Below, one piece after another: positions 10,089-21,131 of a DNA stretch of 64,000 bases; position 1 is the first letter of the stretch; each line of letters begins with the position of its first letter. The stretch is from Oegoconia quadripuncta (Eukaryota; Arthropoda; Insecta; Lepidoptera; Autostichidae): positions 34,404,836 to 34,468,835 of the forward strand of contig OX438748.1 in the NCBI GenBank assembly GCA_949316235.1, written 5' to 3'. Under the pieces are notes generated by a model, which was given only the letters and a program-made list of their open reading frames with translations, did no database searches and was not told the origin of the DNA. A program made the position numbers and the translations under genes.

Positions 10089-11374
10089 CCAGGCCACTCA
10101 GAAAATTTTGCGAAAAAAAGTTTTTATGAATGAGAGACTGGCCAGTTAAAATCTATTTTAAAAATATGATTATTTATAAGTAAAAATAGGCACATTCCAA
10201 TTTCAAATTTTCCCTCCACATTTTTTGCAAGCTAATTTAAATTATCGTGTCTCAGTGAAAAATGGATCTGCACCGGGAACTTTATCGCGCTATGATTTTA
10301 TACGATTTCAAGTGCCGCCTGAAACCGGAAGAATCGTACGAAAGACTTCAAATGGCATTCATGGATGAAGGCCCTTCTAAGGCAACCGTGTATCGTTGGT
10401 ATAATGAATTTAGGCGCGGTCGACTAACTTTGGGGGATGAAGAAAGAAGTGGTCGCCCTTCGACGGCTGTTACGGAAGAAAACGTGTTAGCAGTGAAAAA
10501 TTTAATCCAAGACAATAGGCGAGTAACATACCAAGAGATTCAGCACATTGTGCAGATTGGATCGGGAAGCCTTCACAAGATTCTGCACGTGCATCTTCGC
10601 GTGAGGAGGATAGTTTCACGCTGGGTGCCGCACAACCTCACCGATGCTCAGAAACAGGCCCGGGTGGAATGGTGCCGTGATATGCTTAACAAATTTGAAG
10701 CAGGTTCGTCTCGGCGTGTTTATGACATCATTACAGGTGACGAGTCCTGGATATATCAATACGATCCAGAAACGAAGCGCCAGTCGACAGTTTGGGTGTT
10801 TCAAAACGAAGCAACGCCCACCAAAGTGAAGCGAAAATTTTGATCGCGAGCTTTTTCAATTTGACTGGCTACTTGGTGTCAATTCCTTTACAAAACCAAA
10901 GAAGCATCAACGCCGAATGGTATATTAATAAATGCTTGCCAGAAGAACTTTTCTCTGTTGTGAGCAACAAGCGACCAAACACAGGGCTCCGTGGGCTACT
11001 GCTCCACCATGACAACGCGCCCGCGCACACCGCGCTCAAAACGAGGGACTTCCTGGACAGCACGCCGGTCAAACTCCTAGGTCACCCTCCTTACAGCCCG
11101 GACCTAGCACCGTGTGACTTCTTTTTATTCCCAAAAATAAAAAATCAGCTCAAAGGGATACAATTTTCATCGCCGGAAGATGCGCTGTCAGCGTTCGAGC
11201 AGGCCGTAAACGAGGTGTCTGCGGCGGACTGGAAAAAGTGTTTCGAAAATTGGTTCAGACGCATGAAACTTTGTATAGATGCTAGTGGAGAGTACTTTGA
11301 AAAGATTTAATAAAAATATATTTGCCCATAGAACAATTTTTTTCCGTTTCGCAAAATTTTCTGAGTGTCCCACG
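10089..11374 (+). mobile_element. mariner transposon, copy 1 (inactive)
   Basis: A 1286-bp element flanked by TA on both sides (10087-10088, 11375-11376). The inverted ends share CACTCAGAAAATTTTGCGAA. It carries a mariner transposase gene on the plus strand, broken by a frameshift. Length, TA target and D,D34D transposase all match the mariner family. Confidence 0.85.
10262..11310 (+). pseudogene. mariner transposase, frameshifted
   Basis: Cut-and-paste DNA transposase. The first 193 codons carry the helix-turn-helix DNA-binding half ([22 protein letters not shown]) and the first catalytic Asp in IITGDESWIYQYD. Near 10830 the frame shifts, and the protein continues in another frame from about 10840 (ILIASFFNLTGYL) to a stop at 11310. 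That part contains the second Asp (LLLHHDNAPAH) and the third (SPDLAPCDFFLFP), with the 34-residue spacing of mariner. A few residues of the usual KVKRS...KKM linker are lost at the break. No full-length protein can be made from this copy. The plus-strand ORFs inside the element in other frames are shadows. Confidence 0.85.
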
Positions 11375-11434
11375 TATTTTTTGACATATATTAGGTTTTC
11401 AAAAATGTACTGTGACGAAAAGCTTAGAATATGT

Positions 11435-11478
11435 AGTTTAACAATTCGGCTTATCGGTTTATGCCGAATTGTTAAACT
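11435..11478. repeat. 16-bp inverted repeat (hairpin)
   Basis: AGTTTAACAATTCGGC and its exact reverse complement are separated by 12 bases. No T-run follows, and nothing suggests an RNA gene. Confidence 0.5.
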
Positions 11479-11978
11479 TCAAATTTTTCAAAGTCTGTTA
11501 AAATGGACGTTTTTTTATGCACAACGCGTTAGCATTTGAACTGCACACCTGGGGGTCTACTCCCTAACGAAAATAGCTTCGGACGGCCGTAACTTTGGAC
11601 TTTTCTTTTGCAGTTTGCTGTGTCAATTATAAGCCAATCGTCATTCTTTTACTTTTATTGTATATACGAGTTAGTACGGGACGCAAAGGAACGTCTGAAG
11701 TTATGCAAATAAAGGATTCTTAGCAAAAGCAGTCTGAAGTTGCGGCATCAAATTCTTCAGGACCAGAATGCAGCCATACGTAGGTACAGCATTGTCGTGG
11801 CAATGAAAACAATCGGGACCGACTTCTAATGCGCCCACTGACGCATCCAACAACTGACAGCGTCAGACATTGTTTATCTTCGCTATCGAAGACTTATATA
11901 GGGAATGCGATTACGCCACGTGGGTTTCAAATTCTACACCATAGTTAAACCCATAAAGAAAGAAAATGTTATACTTAA
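11479..11978. other. No gene seen; SINE A tail scrap
   Basis: Only a SINE A 3' scrap (about 11509-11545, TTTTTTATGCACAACGCGTT) is recognisable. Confidence 0.3.
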
Positions 11979-12320
11979 CCGCCTCCGTGGCTCAATGTTA
12001 ATAAACACTGGGTTTACGATTCGGAGGTCGCGGGTTCGATCCCCAGCGGGGTACATGTTTAAGTACTCGGTTTGGTTGGTGGTAGGGCATTGGCATTTTA
12101 AATGTCCGCCTGGCTAGCTACCACCATCTTATCTAGGTAAATCTGCCGCCAATCAGCAATGTTACTAGCATTGTTGTGTTCCGGTTGTCAGAGATAAGAT
12201 AGCCAGTCCCCCAAATGTGTTGGGGTTTCCGGGTCAGTACGTTTCCACCTTCGACCTCATCTTCACTTAACATCAGGTGTGATTGAGGTCAAGTACAACC
12301 CGTTGTGCATAAAAATAAAT
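11979..12320 (+). mobile_element. SINE A, nearly full length
   Basis: Begins CCGCCTCCGTGGCTCAATGT, has B box GGTTCGATCCCCAGCGGGG, then the family body (TGGTTGGTGGTAGGGCATT, CTTCGACCTCATCTTCACTT) and a short A-rich tail. Confidence 0.75.
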
Positions 12321-12384
12321 ATGAACCCATCTCAAGACACAAACAATCGGTATAAGTAAGTATTACACAGTTTATGGGTACAAT

Positions 12385-12540
12385 TGACTTATTTAAAAAG
12401 AGCAACCCTGGAGTTTCTTGCTTGTTCTTCTCTGGGGAGACTGCCTAGTGAATGAGCGATAACTGTATGTCATGACGATTTCAAATGTTATTCTTATAAC
12501 TTACGAAATAAAAACATTTTTGATTTTGATTTTGATTTCA
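12385..12540 (+). mobile_element. LINE 3' tail
   Basis: TTTAAAAAGAGCAACCC...GAGTTTCTTGCTTGTTCTTC...GATTTTGATTTTGATTT is the 3' untranslated end of the jockey-like LINE at 37420-38125, with a simple tail of TTTTGA units. Confidence 0.55.
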
Positions 12541-12671
12541 ATGGGACTGAGATGTCCCATAGGAAAAACCCCCTTAAATAACAATATGAGTTTAAAATGT
12601 TGGCTTTTTCACCCCAAAATGTATACTATGACACTCCAGGGATCAAGACGAATCTAACGACACCATGCACT

Positions 12672-13085
12672 CAGTGACGGATTAAGACTACTTGATGCCC
12701 TAAGCAATCCACGCCTGTGGGCCCCCCTATCCGTATGTCAACTAGAATCGGTCTTTAATGCCAGGCGGGGGGCCCGCGGGGAAGGGGTGGTTTGTGATTG
12801 GCTGATCGCAATACCGGTGCTTTCGAATTGCCGAATCCACTAGACTAGCGGGCAGCGAGTGGGCGCAAGCGGGAGAGCGGGGTAACTCTAGGTCGGCTCT
12901 TATGTTAACTTAAAACGCGCGAATTTTCAAATTAGTCCTATAAACTTTTTTTGGTGTGGTTTTTGGTGACGTGAGAGTGAGACGTGATGCCCTAAGGACG
13001 GATTTTTTTGTGCTTCTTCTGGTGCCCCCCCAGACGTGATGCCCTAGGCAATTGCTTAATTTGATTAAGGGTTAATCCGTCACTG
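12672..13085. mobile_element. hAT-type MITE with perfect 8-bp TSD
   Basis: Ends CAGTGACGGATTAAG and CTTAATCCGTCACTG-like, 414 bp in all. CATGCACT occurs immediately on both sides (12664-12671, 13086-13093). An 8-bp duplication and a CAGTG-type end fit hAT. No transposase. Confidence 0.75.
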
Positions 13086-13093
13086 CATGCACT

Positions 13094-13666
13094 TCGAAAT
13101 CGGTCAAGCCGTTTAGGCTACAGGAGGTAACATACAAATCTACATGCATACATACACTCGAAAAACATTACCCTCTTTCCTTGGGGAGTCGGGTAAAAAT
13201 AGATTGAAAAAAACAGAGTCGAGACACGTACACGTTCACACTATTGTTCAGTGACGTCATAAAACACAATATTGATAAATTGTATTGCATTTGACAAAAG
13301 CTCTTCACGGACACACCATGTGATCGCTGCATGCAATTGATAAATGGAATCCCTAATGAAATGTATCGCCATGAGCACAATGATAAGACTAATTATTTAA
13401 TTTGTTAGTATGTACTCAATAAGCAGTACTAAAAGTTGACGAAATAACTATATTTTGAAAATTTGGAAAACAGTTTGTAAACGCTTTATTGTACAAAAAG
13501 GCAATACATCAATTTTACATAGATACTGAGTGTGAGTACAACGGCGGACTTATCCCATAGACTTATAGCAGTTAATGTGTTTGACGACGTTACCACACGC
13601 ACACATACGAACATACAAACAACCACTAACCCAAAAAGCATATGGATAGATAAGCATTTATATTAA
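13094..13666. other. No gene; short dispersed repeat
   Basis: The part at 13095-13190 (GGCTACAGGAGGTAACATAC...AAAACATTACCCTC) recurs at 18290-18375, 22185-22260 and 45190-45300. Nothing else recognised. Confidence 0.35.
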
Positions 13667-14130
13667 CCACCTCCGTTGCTCAATGTAAACAACATTGGGT
13701 TTACGATTCGGAGGTAGCGGGTTTCGATCCCCAGCGGGGTACATGTTTAAGTAGTTTCTTGTCGCTTCTTCTCCCTAACCATAACACCTCGTGAAGCGAT
13801 GTAGTTTAAAAAAAAATAACATGTTAACTTTCAATAAATGATATTTTTGTATCCTACATTGAATAAAATATTTTTGATTTTTTTTTGAGTACTCGATATG
13901 GTTGGTGGTAGGGCATTTTAAAAGTCCGCCTGGCCAACTATCACCATCTAAATCTGCCGCCAAGCAGCAATGTCAATAGCATTGTTGTGTTCCGGTTGAC
14001 AGAGATAAGATAGCCACTCCCCCAAATGTGTTGGGGTTTCCGTGTCTGTACGCTTCCATCTTCGACCTCATCTTTACTTAACATCAGGTGTGATTGAGGC
14101 CAAGTACCAACCAGTTGTGTATTAAAAAAA
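13667..14130 (+). mobile_element. SINE A with an insertion
   Basis: Head CCACCTCCGTTGCTCAATGT, B box slightly altered (GGTTTCGATCCCC), family body and tail. It is interrupted at AAGTA by a LINE tail at 13754-13887, after which AGTACTCG resumes. Confidence 0.7.
13754..13887 (+). mobile_element. LINE tail nested in SINE A
   Basis: GTTTCTTGTCGCTTCTTCTC ... AATAAATGATATTTTTG ... ends in a T-rich tail. Related to the 3' ends at 26490-26660 and 30600-30872. AGTA is present on both sides. Confidence 0.5.
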
Positions 14131-14300
14131 TGCAGCTATGTACACACGATTTCCCGCGACCTTAGGTCGTCTGTCCACCTTCTGAGTGGACGAGCTGGTC
14201 AGTTTCGAATTCTATGGGGGAGGCTTATGATCAGCAGTGGGCGTCCTGTATGGCTGCTATGATGATGATGCACACCTACACACACATAAGAATTTTACAA

Positions 14301-14357
14301 ATGAAAGATCAAATTAAAGCAATAAAACACAAGTATTGCTTTAATTTGATCTTTCAT
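14301..14357. repeat. 24-bp perfect hairpin
   Basis: ATGAAAGATCAAATTAAAGC AATA pairs exactly with 14334-14357 across a 9-base loop. A second 14-bp inverted repeat (GGTTGAAATTAAGA, 14468-14481 with 14496-14509) lies just downstream. No element boundaries could be set. Confidence 0.55.
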
Positions 14358-14514
14358 ATGCAAATTTTCGTAGAATATAATTAATATTAAGGAGGTCGGA
14401 GGATGTAATACGGCGCTGGCCTCGCCGCTATCGGCAGCGGCACGAGCGCTGTATTTGGTTAGGTTAGGGTTGAAATTAAGATAAATTCCATGTTGTCTTA
14501 ATTTCAACCTTAAG

Positions 14515-14897
14515 GTAGGCGTACGTATAGAGCGACATAGTCACAAAAGTGACCAAGCTCTTTAAATAAAGATTAAAAAAAAAAAAACACAAGTACATCA
14601 ATCAATGAATATTAGAATAGAAATGTATATTAGTATTCTCAGTGCTCTTGTTGTAATGTCTAATATTAAGGGAGTGAGAGCCTGGAGATCTGTAGCACAG
14701 CTTTCCAACCTAGTTCAGACTCCAGTCTCTCACAAAGGAATTTGTTTTTGTATTTACCTAACATTACTATTTAACCAATGTAATGTGATCAAATGGATGT
14801 GCACTTTTTTTTTTTTTAATCTTACTTTATTTTGGGATTTTTATCCTTTTGGATATGTCAATCCCATTGTACCTAAGCTAAATATCGACAGAGAGAA
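14515..14897. other. No feature seen
   Basis: No gene or element recognised; one A-run near 14574. Confidence 0.3.
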
Positions 14898-15227
14898 TTA
14901 TTGGTGACAAATGTTCATCAGACTACACAGGGACAAAGTTGCTTCAGAAGTAGGAACAACTAGTATGCTTTGAATAACTCCTACATCGAGTCTGTTCACA
15001 TTAAATTTTCTAATAAACATATGTCTCACTCTACTGTTCTTGGCACACTCCATTAGTAAGTGTTGCACGTCTTCAATTTGTCCACAAACATCGCAATTAG
15101 GTGAATCTGCCTTTTTCATTAAAAATGCAAATTTTCCTGATGGATAGTGCCCGGATCTAACTCTGAATATCAATTTAATATTATTTCTCCCCAATTTAGC
15201 ATCCATAAACCATAAACCAATGTGCAC
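14898..15227 (-). pseudogene. LINE C-terminal zinc-knuckle region
   Basis: The minus frame gives FRVRSGHYPSGKFAFLMKKA, then CDVCGQIEDVQHLLMEC, the Cys/His cluster found after the reverse transcriptase in many I/jockey-type LINEs. A stop follows the knuckle region. Both sides are truncated. A second fragment of the same family lies at 61960-62095. Confidence 0.6.
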
Positions 15228-15229
15228 TT

Positions 15230-15668
15230 GGATTCCATTGCTAAGTTCTATAGAGCAGCTTTGGATTCTCTAACACACTAAAATCTTAGAATAATTTAAG
15301 AACTTCTGAAGTGTTGTATTAATGATTAATTAGTTGTTATTGTTAGTGCATGTGGTGTTTATCTGTAAGTGATTGTTATACTTAACGGTAGCAGTTTACT
15401 TAATGTGTATTTACATGTCTTGGTGTAAACAATTGTTGGTAAACCTTGAAAATAAAAAATAAAATAAAAATGTACCTATTTCTTTGTGGTGAGATAATAA
15501 ATATTTATTATTATATTATTTATTATTATATTATTTATTATTAATATAATGAATGCCCGAGACGGGAAAAACACTGGTATTCTGCTGTAACCTGAGGCTT
15601 GGTCATAGAATAATTGGAATTTTAAATATACATAGACATAGACATATATTTATTTGACATCGCACGCT
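15230..15668. other. No gene; AT-rich
   Basis: Includes a TATTATTATATTATTTATTA simple patch near 15500. Nothing else seen. Confidence 0.35.
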
Positions 15669-15830
15669 ATACACCCTGTATAGAAAATTTCAATAACCTC
15701 CCGATGCAATGTATGAAACAGCTGATTTTTTTTTCGCGATTTCGAAGTTGCCCCCATAGTAAAAGTTGTTCGTATTGATGGGTAGAACAAGCCCTTAAAA
15801 TATGACTACACTTAACCGTTACACGGTGTA
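15669..15830. mobile_element. Half copy of a foldback element
   Basis: Contains the loop and one complete arm (CGCGATTTCGAAGTTGCCCC through TTAACCGTTACACGGTGTA) of the palindromic element present in full at 43910-44176. The other arm is missing apart from its outermost ACACCCTGTA. Confidence 0.65.
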
Positions 15831-15986
15831 GATAAAATTAAACATTATTTAATACATATACTGAATATTTATACAGATAATTAATAAAATTATGACGAAG
15901 GAAAGAATAACATAAATATATGAAAGAGTAATACAGTAATATGGGGAAGCAGTATGATAGTATAATATCATTGGTTTGTCGCCACG

Positions 15987-16440
15987 TCAACGCAGATATG
16001 ATGGAACAACTCGGCCACCCAAGGGCAAGTGAATTTGGTAATTTAATAAATACAACTTCAATTTTTGTTTAAATGTGCCAATGGACCTAAGTTGTCTGAG
16101 AGGAGGCGGCAGGTTGTTCCAACATTTGGTGGCCGAATATTTAAAACTGCCTCGAAAAGCCATCGTCCTGTGATGAGGCATTTGCAGTGACCAGCTCCTC
16201 GTTCGGACTCCCTCCGAACCCAAACGTGGCCAGTGTCCGGTTTCTCAAATTTAACAATGCCAAAGAGAAGCGATGCCAGATGGTGTTCTCTTCGTAGTGC
16301 CATCTTCAGAATTCCAGCGTCATTCAGGTACGGAGTGACATGTGTACGCGATGGGATCTTAAAACAAAATCGCGCACAGGCATTCTGTATACCCTCTGCG
16401 CAATCTTCTCTATTTGTGCCAACAGACATGAACCGAACAC
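15987..16440 (-). pseudogene. LINE reverse-transcriptase C-terminal part, frameshifted
   Basis: Two overlapping minus frames together give the C-terminal region of a CR1/jockey-like LINE protein: IQNACARFCFKIPSRTHVTP...YLNDAGILKMALRR in one frame and FKYSATKCWNNLPPPLRQLR...FKQKLKLYLL in the other. A frameshift of about one base near 16200 separates them. Non-functional. Confidence 0.65.
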
Positions 16441-16489
16441 TGGATCTGCGTAGCTTAGCAGAGAAAGTATAAGGGAGTCACATAATTTA

Positions 16490-16852
16490 ATTCTTAATTC
16501 TATACTTAATATAATACTGTTCGAGCTAATACCCGCTGCTCAATTTGACCGATACACTTCTCGCCGAAAATTAAATTTTCATCCACAACACCTGAATGAG
16601 TGGAAGTCTACCAGTGTACCTTTCTCAAGAAACTTCTTACCACGTACGACCACCCTGCGGAACGGACTTCCGGCAGCGGTATTCCCGAACGAGTACGACA
16701 TTGGAACCTTCAAGAAACGAGCCTACACCTTCCTCAAAGGCCGGCAACGCATCTGTGACCCTTTTGGTGTTGCGGGTGTCCATGGGCGGCGGTGATTGCT
16801 TTCCATCAGGTGACCCGCATGCACGTTTGCCGCCCTCTCATATAAAAAAAAA
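16490..16852 (+). pseudogene. LINE-D C-terminus and 3' end
   Basis: Reads [20 protein letters not shown], then a frame with [20 protein letters not shown] and [20 protein letters not shown], then the LINE-D 3' end (TCCATCAGGTGACCCGCATG, GCCGCCCTCTCATATAAAA) and an A-run. A second long copy is at 49150-49560 (-); shorter tails are at 37951-38088 and 45750-45917. Confidence 0.6.
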
Positions 16853-17354
16853 AAAACTTAAAAAGTCCCTTATATTATATAAAACTTTAAGCCTATAAAA
16901 ACATTTCTGTGCATTTTCCAAGATATGGTTTCCGAAGTGCAGTGCCTCGTCCATCACGACGCCCGTATTTCGGGCCTCTGATACCCGTTCGATTTGTGTT
17001 CCTTTAATAGTTACAGCCGGGTCGCAACCAGTTATATACCGTCTCGCGGATAAAAATCTTTACATGAAACAATCATTGAAGTAACTATAAGAGTTTAGTT
17101 AAATCGTGTTATCAATAAAGAAACGAAGAACACCATTCACGTGGCGATCACACCATGCGCACGCGCGTCTGGCAATTTATCGGTAAGTACCCTATTAGCA
17201 GATAGGCACCAGAAAGATTCCATTCATGAATTACCAAGGTTATTAAAATTTATATTGATTTGTGAGAATCTAGAGCCTAGGTCGCCATTACGAACGTACG
17301 GTATTACGTGATAATTGAAACGTGGTCTCTTACTATAAGCAGGTCAAGGTCACC

Positions 17355-17640
17355 CTAGCTATGAAGAGGGCAATGCTCGTCGTTACGCTACGAGATCGAA
17401 TCAGGAATGAACAAGTCCGTAGACGAACGCAAGCCAACCAAAAGTGGCACATCTCGAAGAAATGATGGCTGGTGAGGCATTAAAGTTCTCGAGTGGAGAC
17501 CACGCACCGGGAAGCCCATCGTAGGACAGGTGGTGGACAAGGTGGACAGACGACCTGATGAAGGTCGTGGGAAATCGCTGGATGCTCCAACCGGTTGCTC
17601 TGGAACCTCAAATCGGAGGCCTATGTTCATCAGTAGACTC
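17355..17640 (+). pseudogene. LINE C-terminus (RTE-like), degenerate
   Basis: The plus frame starts MKRAMLVVTLRDRIRNEQVR and continues with pieces equivalent to WRPRTGKR..GRP..RW.DD and LWNLKSEAYVHQ. This is the end of the endonuclease/reverse-transcriptase polyprotein of an RTE-like LINE. Several stops and shifts break it. Confidence 0.6.
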
Positions 17641-17667
17641 CTTTGGCAGATAATCCATTGGCTTTAA

Positions 17668-18008
17668 CCGCCTCCGTGGCTCAATGTAAACAACATTGGG
17701 TTTACGTTTCGGAGGTCGCGGGTTCGATCCCGGGTTCGATCCCGAGCATATACATATTTAGTACTCGGTTTGGTTGGTGGTAGGGCATATTAAATGTCCG
17801 CCTGGCTAGCTGCCACCATCTTATCTAAATCTGCCGCCAAACAGCAATGTTAATAGCATTGTTGTGTTCCGGTTGTCAGAGGTGAGATAGCCAGTCCTCC
17901 AAATGTGTTAGGATTTCCGGGTCGGTACGCTTCCACCTTCGACCTCTTCTTCACTGAACATCAGGTGTGATTGAGGTCAAGTACCAACCCGTTTTGCATA
18001 AAAAAAAA
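17668..18008 (+). mobile_element. SINE A with duplicated B box
   Basis: Standard SINE A head and body. The pol III B box is present twice in tandem: GGTTCGATCCC at 17721-17731 and again at 17733-17743. The family otherwise has one. A-tail at the end. Confidence 0.75.
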
Positions 18009-18441
18009 GCAAGAATAATGTATTAGGAGCCGATGTCCCTGTACCTGCACTTTGCTTTTTTGAGGTTCTATGCTTTCTATATTGTCTCTTCTGGCCTCAA
18101 ACTATTTTTGACTGATCTTGAAGTGTATGCTACAGATTAAGTAATAGTTCCCACAGAGTATGCGGAGATTTTAGCCGACTAGTTGCTGACAACAAATATG
18201 GCTGATCTCTAATAAAGACGAATAACAGACACCTTGAACTTTATTAATCATAAACTTTAATTAATCATAAATTAATTTAAAATCGTACAAGCCGTGTAGG
18301 CTGCTGGAGATAACATAGAAATCTACATGCATACACCCGAGAAACATTACCCTCCTTCCTGGGGCAGGCGGTTAAAAAATGTATCAAAATCAAAAAAAAA
18401 AAAAAAAAAAATTATTTCGTAGGATAGGATAGGATAGGATA
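18009..18441. other. No gene; dispersed scraps
   Basis: 18290-18375 is the GGAGATAACATAGAAATC...AAACATTACCCTCC repeat. An A-run and (AGGAT)n precede SINE B. Confidence 0.35.
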
Positions 18442-18672
18442 TGACGACCGATTGGTGTAGTGGATAGTGACCCTATCAGCGAAACCAACGGTTGCGGGTT
18501 CGAATCCCGCGAGGGGTCAATGTTTGTGTGATGAATATAAACATTTATTCCCGAGTCATGGATGTTTATATAATTATTTATGTATGTTTATCCGTTATCT
18601 AGTATTCATAGTACAAGCTTTTTGGGACTAGATGATTGGTGTAAGTGTCCGAAATATTTATTTATTTATTTA
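18442..18672 (+). mobile_element. SINE B, full length
   Basis: Head GACGACCGATTGGTGTAGTG, B box GGTTCGAATCCCGC, body with TTTATCCGTTATCTAGTATT and GACTAGATGATTGGTGTAAG, and a (TTTA)n tail. Confidence 0.8.
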
Positions 18673-19130
18673 TTATAAAAATTATCACTTGAAAACCCGT
18701 TATCAGGTCATCATCCCGTTATCATTACCCGCATGCTCGTTTGCCGCCCTCTCATATAAAAAAAAAAGTTTTTTATCTTATTATTAAAGTTTATTTATTA
18801 TTACATTATTGCTCATTCACAAAGCTGATTCCCCAGAGAAGAACGAGCAAGAATTATATTGTATTGTATCATTAGACTGAATATCGCCGAGCGGTCTATG
18901 TCCATGCTTGCTTATCATCTAGATAGTCAGAAATTTTATAGTAGCCTTTGGTAAATAATGTCTGTTTTATGATGGTTTTGAATTTATTTAAAGGTAAATT
19001 ATGTGTATGTGCATATAACTCAAAAATCGTTCTACAGTAGACAAAACCGTACAAATTGAGATAATTATTACGTAATTCTAAACATGAGGACGTATTGAAA
19101 GAACCATGAACTTGGGTTGATTTGATATCT
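18673..19130 (-). mobile_element. LINE 3' end with a LINE-D tail scrap
   Basis: AAAATTATCACTTGAAAAC...CAGAGAAGAACGAGCAAG...ATGCTTGCTTATCATCTAGA is the minus-strand 3' end of the jockey-like LINE. A LINE-D tail scrap (CGCATGCTCGTTTGCCGCCC plus A-run, about 18725-18768) is inserted in it. Confidence 0.5.
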
Positions 19131-19494
19131 ATTTGATAACAGTACCTAAGTAGGTACTTATATAGTTATACTTTGTTTATACATAGATTCATTATTTTTA
19201 TTTCACAAATCACTGGGATTTATTTTAAGAGACGATGTCAAAGGTGAAATTTGTAAAATACATAATATTTTGAATAACAATAAATACTCGTATCTATGTA
19301 GATAAGCTGAAGTGGCATTAGGCACGGTACCATCGTAGCTTGTTGGATCATAAAAGCACATAAAAGTCCTAACCTTGTAACGGTGTCTTTCTTTTGAGCT
19401 GATACTCATTGGTGGGTTTGGGTTATTGGAGTACAAATTCGAAATTTTAAACTGACTGACTGACTGATGAACTGACGGATCTAGATGATTTAGG

Positions 19495-19775
19495 ATTTAG
19501 ACGATAAACATTCATGGACATAACCAGCTCGTTCGCATAACCAGGCTATTTCACAATTAATAATGAAATATTATAATATAAAATGATATATAATAATTTT
19601 GTTACATAAACACCTTTTTTTAAAAAAGAGCAACCTCTCGAGTTTCTTGCTTGTTCTTCTCAGGGGAAAAGTGGCTTTTGGACAAGCAGTAGCTTTAAAA
19701 ATGTAAAATCTGACTATTTTAAGTGTACCCTGTGTACCTACAAAATAAAGCATTATTTGATTTTGATTTTGATCC
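19495..19775 (+). mobile_element. LINE 3' end
   Basis: AGAGCAACCTCTCGAGTTTC, TAAGTGTACCCTGTGTACCT, then a TTTTGATTTTGA tail. Plus-strand relative of 5370-6058. Confidence 0.5.
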
Positions 19776-20084
19776 TTTTTTTTGGCACATTGATTTCCAG
19801 ATTCCAACTCAGTCGCACCGTTATTTTAATATTTTTTTTTTACATCTCAATAGTTATTTTTTTAGTTTTAAGGCCCTTTCGATCCTCTGTACTACCAGTT
19901 TCATGCAATAAATAAGTTGGTGTGGTGATCCGTGTTCTGTTTTGACCCTGGCCAGAGCTGTCCCTCCCCTTCTGTACATATACAGCTCGTGACTCGGCCC
20001 AGCTGGACATAGGTGGGCTGGGAAGGTCACAACCTCGTGAGGAGAGGATCCTGGCTACAGCATCAATTCATGTCTGGTTTCTAT

Positions 20085-20200
20085 GATGACTTGTTTGGTG
20101 TAGTGGTTAGAAACTCTCGAATTCTACTAATAATACAAGTCTAGATGTGTTAATGTGGAACTAGGTGGCGCAGTGTGTAAAGATATTTATTTATTTTGTT
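20085..20200 (+). mobile_element. SINE C, internally deleted
   Basis: Head GACTTGTTTGGTGTAGTGGT joins directly to the 3' part (GGAACTAGGTGGCGCAGTGT, ATATTTATTTATTT). The B box and middle are missing. Confidence 0.5.
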
Positions 20201-20269
20201 GTTTGTTATATAAATGTCTTTAGAAGTGAACGAGTATGCATAATTCCAGCTCCTCAGGTAAACAGGAAA

Positions 20270-20345
20270 TGGTGATCGATTGGTGTAGTGGATAGTGACG
20301 GTTTGCGGGTTCGAATCCCGCAAAGGGTAAATGTAAATGTAAGGG
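20270..20345 (+). mobile_element. SINE B head fragment
   Basis: GATCGATTGGTGTAGTGGAT and GGTTCGAATCCCGCAAAGGG, without body or tail. Confidence 0.5.
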
Positions 20346-20510
20346 TAAATTTAACAAAATTCTATAGCCAGTCCTTCAGACTGCAAGCCACTCGTCTGTG
20401 GTACTCTTTGCCGGAATCTTTTTTGCCTAATAGATATTAGGAAAGCTCAATCTTTAAATATTTTTAAATTTCAAGTCAAAAACCATTACTTAGGTCTCTG
20501 ACTTTTTTCT
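20346..20510 (+). pseudogene. LINE C-terminus, frameshifted
   Basis: FYSQSFRLQATRLWYSLPES, then after a one-base shift IRKAQSLNIFKFQVKNHYL and a stop. The RLWYSLPES motif marks the C-terminus of a jockey/I-type LINE. Confidence 0.5.
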
Positions 20511-20699
20511 TTTCGTTAACTCCCGCCTCGTGAACATTAGTTGACTAAGGAAGTGCTTCTAGCTATTGTGTTTTATACTATATATTAAGTATATATATAT
20601 ATATATTTATATTATTAAGTAAGTCTATTAATATGATATTATTATTATATTTATGCATACTTATCTATAATTATTTCATTAGTTAGTAGTATCGTGCAC

Positions 20700-21130
20700 C
20701 CTTTTTTTTTTTTTTTTTTTTTTTTGACGGGGGGAAAACACATTTACGCGTTCGACGCGCCGCTGACGGGGGTCAGGATATGTGGGACTCACCGCTCCAG
20801 ACGGGAGCGGTCCTACCCACTAAAAACCCCCCGGTGTTCCTCCGCGCGCACCGAAACGGCGTGGCCACGGGTACCCCTCGGTAATCGGCCGCAGCCACGC
20901 CAGCGCGGCGCCCGCCGCCAGGGCAGCGGCGGCGGCGGGCCCTCCTATAGGCTGGAGCAGGGAGGAATCTCCTGGTCCAGCCACCTCAAGAAGGCGCGTG
21001 GGAACACCACGCGCGCCTTCTCGCGAGGCTTGCACCCTGCACGTGCACCCTACCTGTTTTTCTACCTACAAATGTCCCATAGCTGTGGTTTGTCTGGAAA
21101 AGATCGCTTTTAGTGATAAGACCGCCTAAT
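20700..21130 (-). mobile_element. GC-rich LINE 3' region with poly(A)
   Basis: A long T-run at 20701-20725 (poly(A) on the minus strand) is followed by about 330 bp of strongly GC-rich sequence and then CTTTTAGTGATAAGACCGCC, a word shared with 3595-3640. The orientation and tail suggest the 3' end of a minus-strand retroelement. ORFs on both strands here are low-complexity Gly/Ala/Arg reading of GC-rich DNA. Confidence 0.45.
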
Positions 21131-21131
21131 T

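Noticed and set aside
18442..18520. tRNA-like sequences at SINE A, B and C heads as tRNA genes
   Set aside because: A and B boxes are present, but acceptor and anticodon stems do not fold, and each is followed by the same SINE body in many copies.
20694..21113. 139-codon ORF and antisense partner in GC-rich sequence
   Set aside because: Starts in a T-run (poly-Phe) and crosses a retroelement 3' end; no domain.
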